64,000 bases of DNA from an uncultured bacterium (lineage in GTDB: Bacteria > Cyanobacteriota > Vampirovibrionia > Gastranaerophilales > Gastranaerophilaceae): assembly GCA_949035555.1 (NCBI GenBank), contig CAROLD010000009.1, positions 1-64,000 on the forward strand, read 5' to 3'. Shown piece after piece: positions 7,599 to 15,421 of this stretch. Every line of letters begins with the position of its first letter. The first letter of the stretch is position 1. A model generated the notes under the pieces. That model did not search any database. It saw only the letters and a list, made by a program, of their open reading frames with translations, and was not told the origin of the DNA. The position numbers and the translations under genes were made by a program.

Positions 7599-8319
7599 GG
7601 AAATTTTTCTTAAAACCTCTGATGGTATCAAAATTGCAATAAATCTTTATTCCAAAGCTCGGGGCAGTGTTGTAATAATCTGTCCGGGTTGGTTTATGAC
7701 AAAAGATTCCGCAATTTTTAAGAAAATGTCAGAGGATTTATTTGAAAATTTTGATGTAATAACAATGGATTTTCGCGGTTCCGGCAGAAGCCGCGGATTT
7801 TACACATTCTCATCAAAAGAACCGCTTGATTTATATTGCGTAATATCGTACGCAAAAAAAGTTTTGGAATACAAAAATATTTATCTTCTAGGATTTTCAC
7901 TCGGCGCGGCTGTTTCTGTTATTTGCAGTGCGAAAAATCCTGATGTGGATAAGCTTATTGCGGTTTCTGTTCCTTCCGATTTTAACAAAATTGAAAACAG
8001 AATGTATTCTCCCGATGCGTGGATACCGACATTGTTTCAGAAGTTTGAACCCTTAAGATGGTTTACAATTCGTGCAGGCAATCCGTTTTTACATAAAATT
8101 AAACCAATAGATGTTGTTGACGATATTTCCGCTCCAACACTTTTTGTTGCCGGAGATAAGGACCCTACAGTTCACTCTTGGCATACGAAGGCACTTTATG
8201 ATAAAGCTGTTTGCCGCAAGGTTTACAGACTTTTTGCAAAAACTCGCCATGCGGAAGATATTTATCATGATTATCCTCAAGAATTTATTTGTATGTGTAC
8301 GGATTGGTTAAATTATTAA
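7591..8319 (+). CDS. Alpha/beta hydrolase (serine hydrolase)
   Basis: A 242-residue cytoplasmic hydrolase of the alpha/beta fold, related to the dienelactone-hydrolase/lysophospholipase branch. The nucleophile elbow is GFSLG with Ser103. The oxyanion region follows the first strand (VIICPGWF), Asp191 in GDKDP is the likely acid, and His220 in TRHAED the base. DFRGSGRS matches the typical loop after strand 4. There is no signal peptide. Translation starts inside the end of the upstream secreted-protein gene (8-base overlap), so the three genes form one operon. The substrate is unknown: esterase, thioesterase and lipase roles are all possible. Confidence 0.86.
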   Translation: MNKEIFLKTSDGIKIAINLYSKARGSVVIICPGWFMTKDSAIFKKMSEDLFENFDVITMDFRGSGRSRGFYTFSSKEPLDLYCVISYAKKVLEYKNIYLLGFSLGAAVSVICSAKNPDVDKLIAVSVPSDFNKIENRMYSPDAWIPTLFQKFEPLRWFTIRAGNPFLHKIKPIDVVDDISAPTLFVAGDKDPTVHSWHTKALYDKAVCRKVYRLFAKTRHAEDIYHDYPQEFICMCTDWLNY

Positions 8320-9041
8320 TGTCTTCTGTCGCCTGTTCCTGAGCGGTATCCGCAGAATGAATAAATTAGAGGTAAAGCTCTTTCTATGTGAATTTTATCC
8401 GCAAACGGAATTTTGGCAAGAACCATCATTGCCACTGCATCATCAAGGTTTGCAATCATATCAATAGGTTTAAGTTCTCGTTTAGGTTTTCGGGCTTCTT
8501 TGTCGCTTCTTAATTTATTAGACAGTGCTATCGCAGAGTTTGAACCGATTGCAACACCGATAATTGAAACGATTATTTTGGTAAAGTTATTATTTATTTT
8601 TTTATTTTTAGATTTTTCACAAAGTTTTATAGAGCCGTCAACAAGAAGCATAGGTGCAGCTGTTAGCATCATCTGAAAAGCACCTTCTTTCCATTTTTTC
8701 TTTTTGTCTGCTGTGCGCTCTCCTATAGAGCTTAATAAAATGCCGCCGATATTAGCGCAAGCCGCCATTGAAAGCATTTGTGTAACTTTGTATTTTAAAT
8801 TTAAAGGATTCTTAATTTTCTGGTGCTTCATCCATCCTGCAAGAGCAAGTCCTGTACCTGTTACGGAACCTATTGCCGCAAGGACTTTATCTTTTTTTGA
8901 TGCGGAAGGTTCATGGTATTTTTTATCTTCGGGTTTACTCAAATCAATATAACCATATGAAATCTCTTTCTTTTGGGGTAAAAAAGATACCATAGTATGC
9001 CTTTGAGTTATGTTTACATTATTTATAGAGGTGAGAGCCAT
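8316..9041 (-). CDS. Hypothetical multi-pass membrane protein
   Basis: No family recognised. I start at ATG 9041 (MALTSINNVN), giving 241 residues; an upstream in-frame extension to 9116 lacks a ribosome site and reads as non-coding. After a 60-residue polar N-terminus come hydrophobic stretches: VLAAIGSVTGTGLALAGW, MLSMAACANIGGILLSSIG, FQMMLTAAPMLLVDG and IIVSIIGVAIGSNSAIALS, linked by very basic loops. The short polar N-terminal region before Gly-rich membrane helices resembles in style the protein at 62497, and both may belong to lineage-specific membrane families. The gene converges on the hydrolase and the two stop codons overlap by four bases. Confidence 0.72.
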   Translation of the reverse strand: MALTSINNVNITQRHTMVSFLPQKKEISYGYIDLSKPEDKKYHEPSASKKDKVLAAIGSVTGTGLALAGWMKHQKIKNPLNLKYKVTQMLSMAACANIGGILLSSIGERTADKKKKWKEGAFQMMLTAAPMLLVDGSIKLCEKSKNKKINNNFTKIIVSIIGVAIGSNSAIALSNKLRSDKEARKPKRELKPIDMIANLDDAVAMMVLAKIPFADKIHIERALPLIYSFCGYRSGTGDRRH

Positions 9042-9223
9042 AATTAAAACCTTTACCAAGTGTATATTACAATAAAAATCAAATATTGTAAATTCTTTAT
9101 AAAAAATTAATATCACATTATGACTTGTTGGACTATTCTGTCAGGTAATTTTATTTTCCTAAAAAAACTATTAGCATAATGATGTACTTGAATGAATATC
9201 CAAAACAAAAGGAGTTTGGTAAA

Positions 9224-9871
9224 ATGATGAATTGTTTGAAAAAATATTTGGTAGAATTTATTGGAACATTTTTCCTTGTCTTCACGATAGGTTCAGCTGT
9301 ACTTCTCAACGGAGACGGAGTAATTCCTGCTGTTGCAATAGGTCTTGCTCTAATGATTTTTGTGTATGCAGGCGGGCATATTTCAGGCGGACATTACAAT
9401 CCTGCGGTTTCTCTTGCTGTTGCAATGCGCGGGATGTTACCGTTTAAGCATTTAATACCTTACTGGATTGCACAATTTTTAGGTGCAACTGCTGCGGGCT
9501 TTACAGTCTTGGGTCTTGCTTCTCAGCCTATTGAAAGTACACCTTGTTCATTTGGTCCGATGGCGATTATTATCGGTGAATTTTTGTTTACTTTTGCATT
9601 ATGTTATGTGGTCTTGCTTACTGCAACCTCTGCAAGAACTGACGGAAATTCTTACTATGGTCTTGCAATCGGTTCAACTTTGACTGTCGGCATCTTTGCT
9701 GTGGGCGGTATTCTTTGTTACGGTGCTTTTAACCCGGCAGTTGCTGTATCTCTTGGTATAATGCAGGTTTCCTGCTGGGGTTATGCATTTATTACCCTTG
9801 GTATAAACCTTGCAGCGGCAATAATTGCAGCAATTGTTTTCAAAATGGTTGAAATTGAAGATGAGTATTAA
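9224..9871 (+). CDS. Aquaporin/glycerol-facilitator (MIP) family channel with atypical second NPA box
   Basis: Inner-membrane channel with the six helices and two half-helices of the MIP family, 215 residues from ATG 9224 (nine bases after GGAG). The first box is HYNPAVSLA (Asn59-Ala61) after GGHISGG. The second is GAFNPAVAVSLG (Asn170-Ala172). In water and glycerol channels the residue after the second NPA is almost always arginine, part of the selectivity filter; here it is Val173. The pore should therefore be less polar at its narrowest point, and the cargo may not be water or glycerol. The gene is alone, with a strong bidirectional terminator after it. An upstream in-frame ATG at 9179 lacks a ribosome site. 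Confidence 0.9.
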   Translation: MMNCLKKYLVEFIGTFFLVFTIGSAVLLNGDGVIPAVAIGLALMIFVYAGGHISGGHYNPAVSLAVAMRGMLPFKHLIPYWIAQFLGATAAGFTVLGLASQPIESTPCSFGPMAIIIGEFLFTFALCYVVLLTATSARTDGNSYYGLAIGSTLTVGIFAVGGILCYGAFNPAVAVSLGIMQVSCWGYAFITLGINLAAAIIAAIVFKMVEIEDEY

Positions 9872-9880
9872 TTTTAAAAA

Positions 9881-9911
9881 GGAGCGAACCGCTTGCGGTT
9901 CGCTCCTTTTT
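9881..9911. terminator. Bidirectional intrinsic terminator (aquaporin / M48 protease)
   Basis: GGAGCGAACCGC and its perfect 12-base complement meet at 9881-9906 with a two-base loop. T runs lie on the plus side (9907-9911), and A runs on the left give a T run on the minus strand. It serves the two convergent genes. Confidence 0.93.
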
Positions 9912-9912
9912 A

Positions 9913-11112
9913 TTATAAGCTTTCCAGCTCATTATATTGCTTTTTCATATTTTCATCGGATGGACGTACCTGTATAGCTTTATCTATTGCGGATTTTGCA
10001 CGTTTTAGATATTTATCTTTTTTAGTCTTTTCGTATAAATATTGATTTGCATAAGAAAGATATAAGTAGTGTTCAGGTTTTTCTGTTTCTTTTGCCAGTT
10101 TGTCAAAAAGTCTGGAGGCGTTTTCCATGTTTCCGTTTAAGTAGCTAAGATAAGCAATACGTGTTAATTTTTTTTCAAAAGTTTCGGGTTTATAAAAGTT
10201 TTTGGCTTTCTCAGATTTTTCTATGACAAATGATACCCTATCTGATGATTTTTTTGCCGGTAGAACTTTGCTGTTATATATATTTAATCTGCCTTCGTCA
10301 ATCCAATTTTTGTCGAGTACCGCAATATTTTCTATTGCACTTTTAATTCGTCTGTGTGTTACCGGATGTGAGCTGAATATGCTGTTAATATTCGGTATGG
10401 CATTCATTGTGTATAAAGCTTCCATTGCTTTTTCAGGAGAATAACCGGCTCTATACAAAAGCGAAAAGGCTTCGGCATCAGCCAGGTATTCCATGTCTCT
10501 TGAGCTTTGGAGGTATAACAATGCACCTACAGTATCGCTGCTTTTGATACTTGATGCTGCTTCAAGTTTACGTTGACCGTGTCCTAAAATCAGGTGAGAC
10601 ATTTCATGTCCTATAACAAAAGCCAGAGCTTCATCACTTGTTCTAAGCGAGTCATACAAACCTGTATATATGCAAATAAAATTTCCGTTTGATGCATAAG
10701 CATTGGTATCAACCGTTTTTCTTATAGCAATTCTCCAGTTCACATAGTCAAGATTGTTTGCTCTGATTAGCCTTTCTGCAATTCTGTAAACTCTGTAATA
10801 ATCAACATCTTTGCTGGTTTTAAGTTTTGTTTTTACTGCATTATAAGCTTCATTATCTTTGTTGGTTTTGATTTTGTAATCAGCGGCAGAAATTTTTTCA
10901 AACTCTTGTAATTTAATTAGTTTTGGATCTTTTAGATTTTCAATCTTTCTTTTGTTTAAATCTAATTTTTCATAACTTTTTTTATAAATATCAACCGTAT
11001 TATATTCGGTGTTGTATTTGCTTTCTTTGAGCTGGCGTTCAATGTATGAAGACTTAGCGCATACAGAAAGCGGAACTGAAACCAATAACAATGCAATTAT
11101 AAACTTTTTCAT
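9913..11112 (-). CDS. Periplasmic M48-family metalloprotease with TPR tail (BepA/YfgC-like)
   Basis: Zinc protease of the M48 family, 399 residues. A signal peptide (MKKFIIALLLVSVPLSVCA) precedes a Lys/Glu-rich helical segment. The protease domain has HEMSH at 169-173 (zinc ligands His169 and His173, catalytic Glu170) and EYLADAEAF downstream with the third ligand glutamate, then a GYSPEKAMEAL helix and SSHPVTHRRI. The last 80 residues form TPR-like helices (AYLSYLNGNMENASRLFDKL, HYLYLSYANQYLY). This architecture matches BepA-type outer-membrane quality-control proteases, which act on LptD and BAM substrates in E. coli. LPS-export genes elsewhere in the window fit such a role, but that link is inference. 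Confidence 0.9.
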   Translation of the reverse strand: MKKFIIALLLVSVPLSVCAKSSYIERQLKESKYNTEYNTVDIYKKSYEKLDLNKRKIENLKDPKLIKLQEFEKISAADYKIKTNKDNEAYNAVKTKLKTSKDVDYYRVYRIAERLIRANNLDYVNWRIAIRKTVDTNAYASNGNFICIYTGLYDSLRTSDEALAFVIGHEMSHLILGHGQRKLEAASSIKSSDTVGALLYLQSSRDMEYLADAEAFSLLYRAGYSPEKAMEALYTMNAIPNINSIFSSHPVTHRRIKSAIENIAVLDKNWIDEGRLNIYNSKVLPAKKSSDRVSFVIEKSEKAKNFYKPETFEKKLTRIAYLSYLNGNMENASRLFDKLAKETEKPEHYLYLSYANQYLYEKTKKDKYLKRAKSAIDKAIQVRPSDENMKKQYNELESL

Positions 11113-11184
11113 AATAATACCATCCTTCAGGTACTATTCTAATAAATAGTTAGAGTTTTTGCAATAGTTCAAAGAAAAAATAGA

Positions 11185-11216
11185 AAAGCGGCGGAAGGCT
11201 TGCCTTCCGCCGCTTT
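11185..11216. terminator. Intrinsic terminator after the SLH-protein gene
   Basis: AAAGCGGCGGAAGGC and its exact complement form a 15-bp stem around a TT loop. On the minus strand it is followed by TTTTCTATTTTTT. It ends the gene at 11223-12368 just inside its stop codon and separates it from the M48 gene. Confidence 0.9.
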
Positions 11217-11222
11217 AAATAA

Positions 11223-12368
11223 TTATTCAAAAATCCATCCGTTGGTAAGATCTATTTTGAGAGGTTTTAGAAGAACCATATTTGCAGTACCCTCTGCAGG
11301 AACTTCAAGTTTTTCACCTTTGAAAGCCCATCTTACAAACTTCATCCACCAGTTTCTGTCTTTATAGATTTCAGCTGTTGCATCAAGTGAAGTAGTCTGG
11401 TCGTTTTCAGTTGTAATCAGAGCATTTTTTAAGACTAAAACACCGTTTCTAACGAAGTATTTGCCGGGTCTGACGTCAAGTAATTGACCTTTAAGAACAG
11501 CACCTTCTCTAACTAGAATAAATTTTTCTTTGGTAACGTAGTTTTGTGGAACGCGTGCTGTGTACATTGCACCGCCTTCTGAAGTTTGAGAGCTGATGTA
11601 GCTGTTCAATTTAATAGGTAAAACAGTTCCTGCCGGAATTGTACCGATACTTCCCTGAACTGTAGCATCGTCAATAACAAAACCTTCGCCGGTTTTCTTT
11701 CTCATAGCTTCTGCTAATTTTGCGTTAGGATTAAGTTTTGCTTGTTCCATCATTTTGAAAAGGACTGCCGCAACTTCTGCTCTGGTTGCAGGTCTTTCAG
11801 CTTCCAGTGCTGCTTTTTGAGCGCTTGGTGCAACAACTACCATTCCTAAAATTTCAGCTTTTCCCGCTGGTATGATAAACCATTCAGGAATTGTACGAGC
11901 ATCAATATATCTTTTTTCCAGAACTTCTTTCGCTTTACCGATGCTGATTGTTTCTGTTGTCAAAGCGTTAACTGCAATTGAAGTTGATTCTGCTCTTGAT
12001 ACGGAATCTTCCGGTCTGAAAAGCTGACCTTCTTTGTCTGAGGAAATCAGGTCAAAATAAAGAGCTTTTTGAATATCCTCATATGCCCAGTATTCTTCAT
12101 TAACATCTGTAAATTGTACAGGCTGTGCAACTTTTGTGTGCTGTTGACCCAGTGCACGGATTGCCATAGCCGCGAATTCCGCTCTTGTAACATTAGCGTC
12201 GGGTTTGAAGGTTCCATCAGGATAACCTACGATTACACCCTGTTCAGATAAAAGTTTAATCTGAGGTGCTGCCCAGTAACTGTCTTCCACATCAGGAAAT
12301 GCAAATGCAGGAGCCGCAATCAAACATAGTGCCGCTGCTGATAAAATAGTGGTTAAAAATCTTTTCAT
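11223..12368 (-). CDS. SLH-domain secreted envelope protein
   Basis: Exported 381-residue protein with a signal peptide (residues 1-23, ending APAFA). At least two S-layer-homology repeats follow: residues about 24-74 (FPDVEDSYWAAPQIKLL, GYPDGTFKPDANVTRAEFAAM) and 85-136 (FTDVNEEYWAYEDIQKAL, FRPEDSVSRAESTSIAVNAL), with a weaker third at about 155-213 (PATRAEVAAVLFKMM). The C-terminal 150 residues are beta-rich (GTIPAGTVLPIKLNSYISS, REGAVLKGQLLDVRPGKYF), resembling a beta-sandwich seen in TrbI-like proteins, but I cannot name it. SLH domains bind pyruvylated or polyamine-bearing wall polymers, so the protein probably tethers outer envelope to peptidoglycan. A strong AAGGAGGG site precedes the ATG. 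Confidence 0.88.
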   Translation of the reverse strand: MKRFLTTILSAAALCLIAAPAFAFPDVEDSYWAAPQIKLLSEQGVIVGYPDGTFKPDANVTRAEFAAMAIRALGQQHTKVAQPVQFTDVNEEYWAYEDIQKALYFDLISSDKEGQLFRPEDSVSRAESTSIAVNALTTETISIGKAKEVLEKRYIDARTIPEWFIIPAGKAEILGMVVVAPSAQKAALEAERPATRAEVAAVLFKMMEQAKLNPNAKLAEAMRKKTGEGFVIDDATVQGSIGTIPAGTVLPIKLNSYISSQTSEGGAMYTARVPQNYVTKEKFILVREGAVLKGQLLDVRPGKYFVRNGVLVLKNALITTENDQTTSLDATAEIYKDRNWWMKFVRWAFKGEKLEVPAEGTANMVLLKPLKIDLTNGWIFE

Positions 12369-12612
12369 TTTCCCTCCTTAATAACTCCACTTAATAAATT
12401 TAGCATACTTCAAGTATTATTTCAGGTTATTGTAAACTTCTGTAACGAGCCGGTAGCAAATTTATAATAGTGTTCAAATATAAAATATGAGCTTGTTGAC
12501 GCGAAGTTCAATGGTACATAAATTAATTCTTTTATCTTGCTCTATTGTATAATTAAAATTCTTTCTATTCTTATCACAATAGATTATGTTGACAAAGTGA
12601 TAAAGGATAAAA

Positions 12613-14733
12613 ATGTTAAAGAAAAAATTAGTTGTTTTGGGGCTGTTATTCTGTCTAATTAGTCAGAATATTGTAGTTTTTGCGGCTGTTGAAACTGAAA
12701 ATAAATACCCTGATTATGCCCATACTTTTTTAGGGCAGGATAAGTGGGAAAATTATAACCGGAAAATGTTTAATTTCAATTTGAAACTGAATAAATATGC
12801 TATTCGTCCGATACATATTTTATGGTCTTCTATTATGCCTGAATACGGTATGGATAGGCTACAGGGTATTACAAATAATATTGAATATCCGATAAGATTG
12901 TTGAGCAGTTTAATCCAGAGAGATTTCAAGACTTCTAAAAATGAGACAATAAGGTTTTTTACTAATACAATTCTTGGACTTGGGGGGATGTATGACCCTG
13001 CAAAAAAATTGTTTGGGATTGAACAGGCGCAGGAAAATATGGAACAGGCACTTGCCGGATGCAAGATGAAACCAGGACAGTTTTTTGTGTTTCCTGTGTT
13101 ATCCTTTACAAGCTTTAGAGGACTGTTAGGACGCTTGCTGGATACCGCTCTTAATCCCGGGTCTTATATTGCAACACCTGTTCTTGCTATTGTTAAGGCA
13201 GGATTAACAGTAAATAAAACTTCTTACATGCAGCCACTTATTAAAATGGTCGAGTCAACTTATGCAGATCCGTACGAAATTGCAAAAAAAATATACGGGC
13301 TTGAAAGCTACATCCGCTGTAACAATTTAGATAGACTTGATATTAAAAAAGAAATGGAAATGGTTAAAAAAACGGATGATACAAAGATTGCTCAAAAGCC
13401 TTTAGTTGAAGCAAAACCTGCACCTGTACCGGAAAATAAAAAAGAAGATTTGCTTGTAAAAACAGAGGTTACATCAGAAATTTTAATGCCTGGATTGATT
13501 AAGGGCGGAACAAACATTGATGAAGTATTCAAAAACTACAGTATGGAAAATTTTAAACTTGGTGCTGATATTATCTTGCATGGTTATAACCCTCAGACTC
13601 CGGTTGTAGATTCAATGCGAACAGCGTTGTTTGACCTTCCGGGTGTTGATGAATCTGTTTGGAATGAATTATCTGTATGGAACAGAAGTTTTAGCAAGCG
13701 AATTAGAAGCTCGTCCGTGAATATTGCACAAGGCAGAGACAATTATAAGTTCAGATATATTTTACAAAAAGATAAAAACTCACCGCTTGCAATAATTTAT
13801 CCTTCAATAGGTGAGGGAGTAATGTCGAGCCATTCGGTTTTGTTGGCGAAATTGTTTTACGATGAAGGGTATTCTGTTATAATTCAGGGAAGTCATTTCC
13901 AATGGGAATTTGTAAAAAGTATGCCGGAAGGGTATAAACCTGGACTCCCGGCAAAAGATGCAGCCCATTTGCAATTGTTGACAGGCAAAATTATTGATAA
14001 TTTACAAGCCCGATATAATTGTAAATTCAGCGATAAAGTTATAATAGGCACTTCTTTTGGAGCTTTAACTGCTCTGTTTCTCGGTGAAAAAGAAGCCCAA
14101 AATAATACCCTTGGAAATTCACGTTATATTTCTATCTGTCCGCCTGTTGAACTGCTTTATGCTATGAAACAAATTGATAAAAATTCCGAAGAATGGAATA
14201 ATTCTTCAGATGATTTAAAACAACGTGTTGCAATGACTGCGGCAAAAGTTCTGAAATTGTATGAGTCAAAAGATGAGTCTATAAAAGAAATTAATTCACT
14301 GCCTTTTTCTGATGAAGAAGGGAAGCTAATTACAGGATTTATTATGCACCAAAAACTTTCTGATTTGATTTTTACAATTGAAAATGCCTCAAAATCTGCA
14401 AAGAGTGATATTTATCATGTTATAAATAACATGAATTACAAAGATTATGCAGAAAAATACTTGTTATCTGAGGGAGACAGAAGCAGTGATGATTTATCTT
14501 TTGAAACCAGCCTGCATTCAATCTCAGATTATCTTGAGCATCATGATAACTATAAAATTTATCATTCTTTAAATGACTATCTTACAAACACCAATCAATT
14601 GAAACGTCTAAAAGAATATTCTGGTAATAAAACTGTTTTACTTGATAACGGTGCGCATTTAGGATTTTTGTACAGACAAGAATTTATTGATGATTTAAAA
14701 AATACTATTTCATTAAATAACGGATTCAAGTAA
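12613..14733 (+). CDS. MlaA-like domain fused to an alpha/beta-hydrolase domain
   Basis: A 706-residue exported protein in two parts. After a Sec signal peptide (about residues 1-25, no lipobox cysteine), residues 35-240 match MlaA/VacJ, the outer-membrane component of the phospholipid-retrieval system: YNRKMFNFNLKLNKYAIRP, a NNIEYPIRLLSSLIQRD helix, RFFTNTILGLGGMYDPA, and GQFFVFPVLSFTSFRGLLGRLLD. A Lys/Pro/Glu linker (about 250-290) joins it to a C-terminal domain with an alpha/beta-hydrolase nucleophile elbow, IIGTSFGA (Ser481), and His682 in NGAHLGF. MlaA is normally a stand-alone lipoprotein of about 250 residues. The fusion suggests coupled extraction and hydrolysis of outer-membrane lipid, which is inference. 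Its 3' end overlaps serB by 21 bases, convergent. Confidence 0.83.
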   Translation: MLKKKLVVLGLLFCLISQNIVVFAAVETENKYPDYAHTFLGQDKWENYNRKMFNFNLKLNKYAIRPIHILWSSIMPEYGMDRLQGITNNIEYPIRLLSSLIQRDFKTSKNETIRFFTNTILGLGGMYDPAKKLFGIEQAQENMEQALAGCKMKPGQFFVFPVLSFTSFRGLLGRLLDTALNPGSYIATPVLAIVKAGLTVNKTSYMQPLIKMVESTYADPYEIAKKIYGLESYIRCNNLDRLDIKKEMEMVKKTDDTKIAQKPLVEAKPAPVPENKKEDLLVKTEVTSEILMPGLIKGGTNIDEVFKNYSMENFKLGADIILHGYNPQTPVVDSMRTALFDLPGVDESVWNELSVWNRSFSKRIRSSSVNIAQGRDNYKFRYILQKDKNSPLAIIYPSIGEGVMSSHSVLLAKLFYDEGYSVIIQGSHFQWEFVKSMPEGYKPGLPAKDAAHLQLLTGKIIDNLQARYNCKFSDKVIIGTSFGALTALFLGEKEAQNNTLGNSRYISICPPVELLYAMKQIDKNSEEWNNSSDDLKQRVAMTAAKVLKLYESKDESIKEINSLPFSDEEGKLITGFIMHQKLSDLIFTIENASKSAKSDIYHVINNMNYKDYAEKYLLSEGDRSSDDLSFETSLHSISDYLEHHDNYKIYHSLNDYLTNTNQLKRLKEYSGNKTVLLDNGAHLGFLYRQEFIDDLKNTISLNNGFK

Positions 14734-15336
14734 AAGAGTTAAATCTTTTTGTTCAATAATAATATTTGCTTTTTCCTTAAGAATTGGTTTAGCACAGAAT
14801 GCCGCACGCATACCGGCATGCTCAAACATACTCAAATCGTTTGCGCCGTCACCGACAACGAGAGTTGTTTCAGGACAGGTTCCTGTAATATTTTGAATTC
14901 GTTTAAGCATTTCACCTTTGCTGTATCCGAACATCATTTCACCGCCCGCAAGTCCTGTTAATATGCCGTATTTTGAGTGCAGAATATTTGAAAATTCCGC
15001 ATCAAGTCCGAGTTTTTTTGCAAATGGAATTGTTGCATTCTTGAACCCGCCGGAAAAGCAAATAACTTTGAAACCGTGATTTTTTAGTTGTTTTATTGTT
15101 TCTTCTGCACCGTTCATTAGCGGAAGATTTTTACAAATTTGATTGACGGTTTCCTCTTTCAATCCTTTTAACAGTGCAACTCTTTCCTGAAGGCTTTCGA
15201 AAAAATCTATCTCACCGCGCATAGCCTTGCCTGTGATTTCTTTGACTTTTTCGTCTATTCCTATTTCTTGAGCTAGAAACTCAAGAGTTTCCCCGTCCAT
15301 CAATGTTGAATCAAAATCAAAAACTGCTAATTTCAT
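14713..15336 (-). CDS. serB: Phosphoserine phosphatase SerB
   Basis: HAD-family phosphatase completing serine synthesis: O-phosphoserine to serine. At 207 residues it is the short form without ACT domains. Motif I is FDFDST with nucleophile Asp7 and acid Asp9; motif II is FSGGF; motif III uses the lysine in GYSKGEML; motif IV is VVGDGANDLSMF. The cap segment (EITGKAMRGEIDFFESLQERVALLKG) is the SerB cap that recognises phosphoserine. ATG 15336 follows AAAAGGAG. It lies 84 bases after serA on the same strand, separated by two poly-G tracts, and its end overlaps the MlaA-fusion gene. Confidence 0.93.
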   Translation of the reverse strand: MKLAVFDFDSTLMDGETLEFLAQEIGIDEKVKEITGKAMRGEIDFFESLQERVALLKGLKEETVNQICKNLPLMNGAEETIKQLKNHGFKVICFSGGFKNATIPFAKKLGLDAEFSNILHSKYGILTGLAGGEMMFGYSKGEMLKRIQNITGTCPETTLVVGDGANDLSMFEHAGMRAAFCAKPILKEKANIIIEQKDLTLLLESVI

Positions 15337-15353
15337 GTCGTCTCCTTTTCACT

Positions 15354-15421
15354 CCCCCCCCCCTATTGCACAATATTTCGCAAGCCTCAATTCCTTGGTG
15401 GGGCAATATTTACCCCCCCCC
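15354..15421. repeat. Paired poly-C (poly-G on minus) tracts between serA and serB
   Basis: Ten C at 15354-15363 and nine C at 15413-15421; the second includes the last base of the serA stop codon. Each tract is preceded on the minus strand by ATA, and AAATATTG occurs in the spacer just upstream of the first-listed tract and just after the second. Read in the direction of the genes these are G10 and G9 in the serA-serB leader. Long G tracts are slippage-prone, and AT-rich sequence around them makes them stand out. The G10 tract lies 17 bases before the serB ATG, just upstream of its ribosome site. Confidence 0.85.

Noticed and set aside
9042..9116. N-terminal extension of the membrane protein at 8316-9041
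   Set aside because: No ribosome site; AT-rich sequence typical of non-coding DNA. ATG 9041 has a weak but better site.
12369..12612. tRNA, riboswitch or small ORF in the 244-base gap before the MlaA fusion
   Set aside because: No cloverleaf, conserved riboswitch core or good start codon. It contains only AT-rich sequence with a weak TATAAT at 12548.
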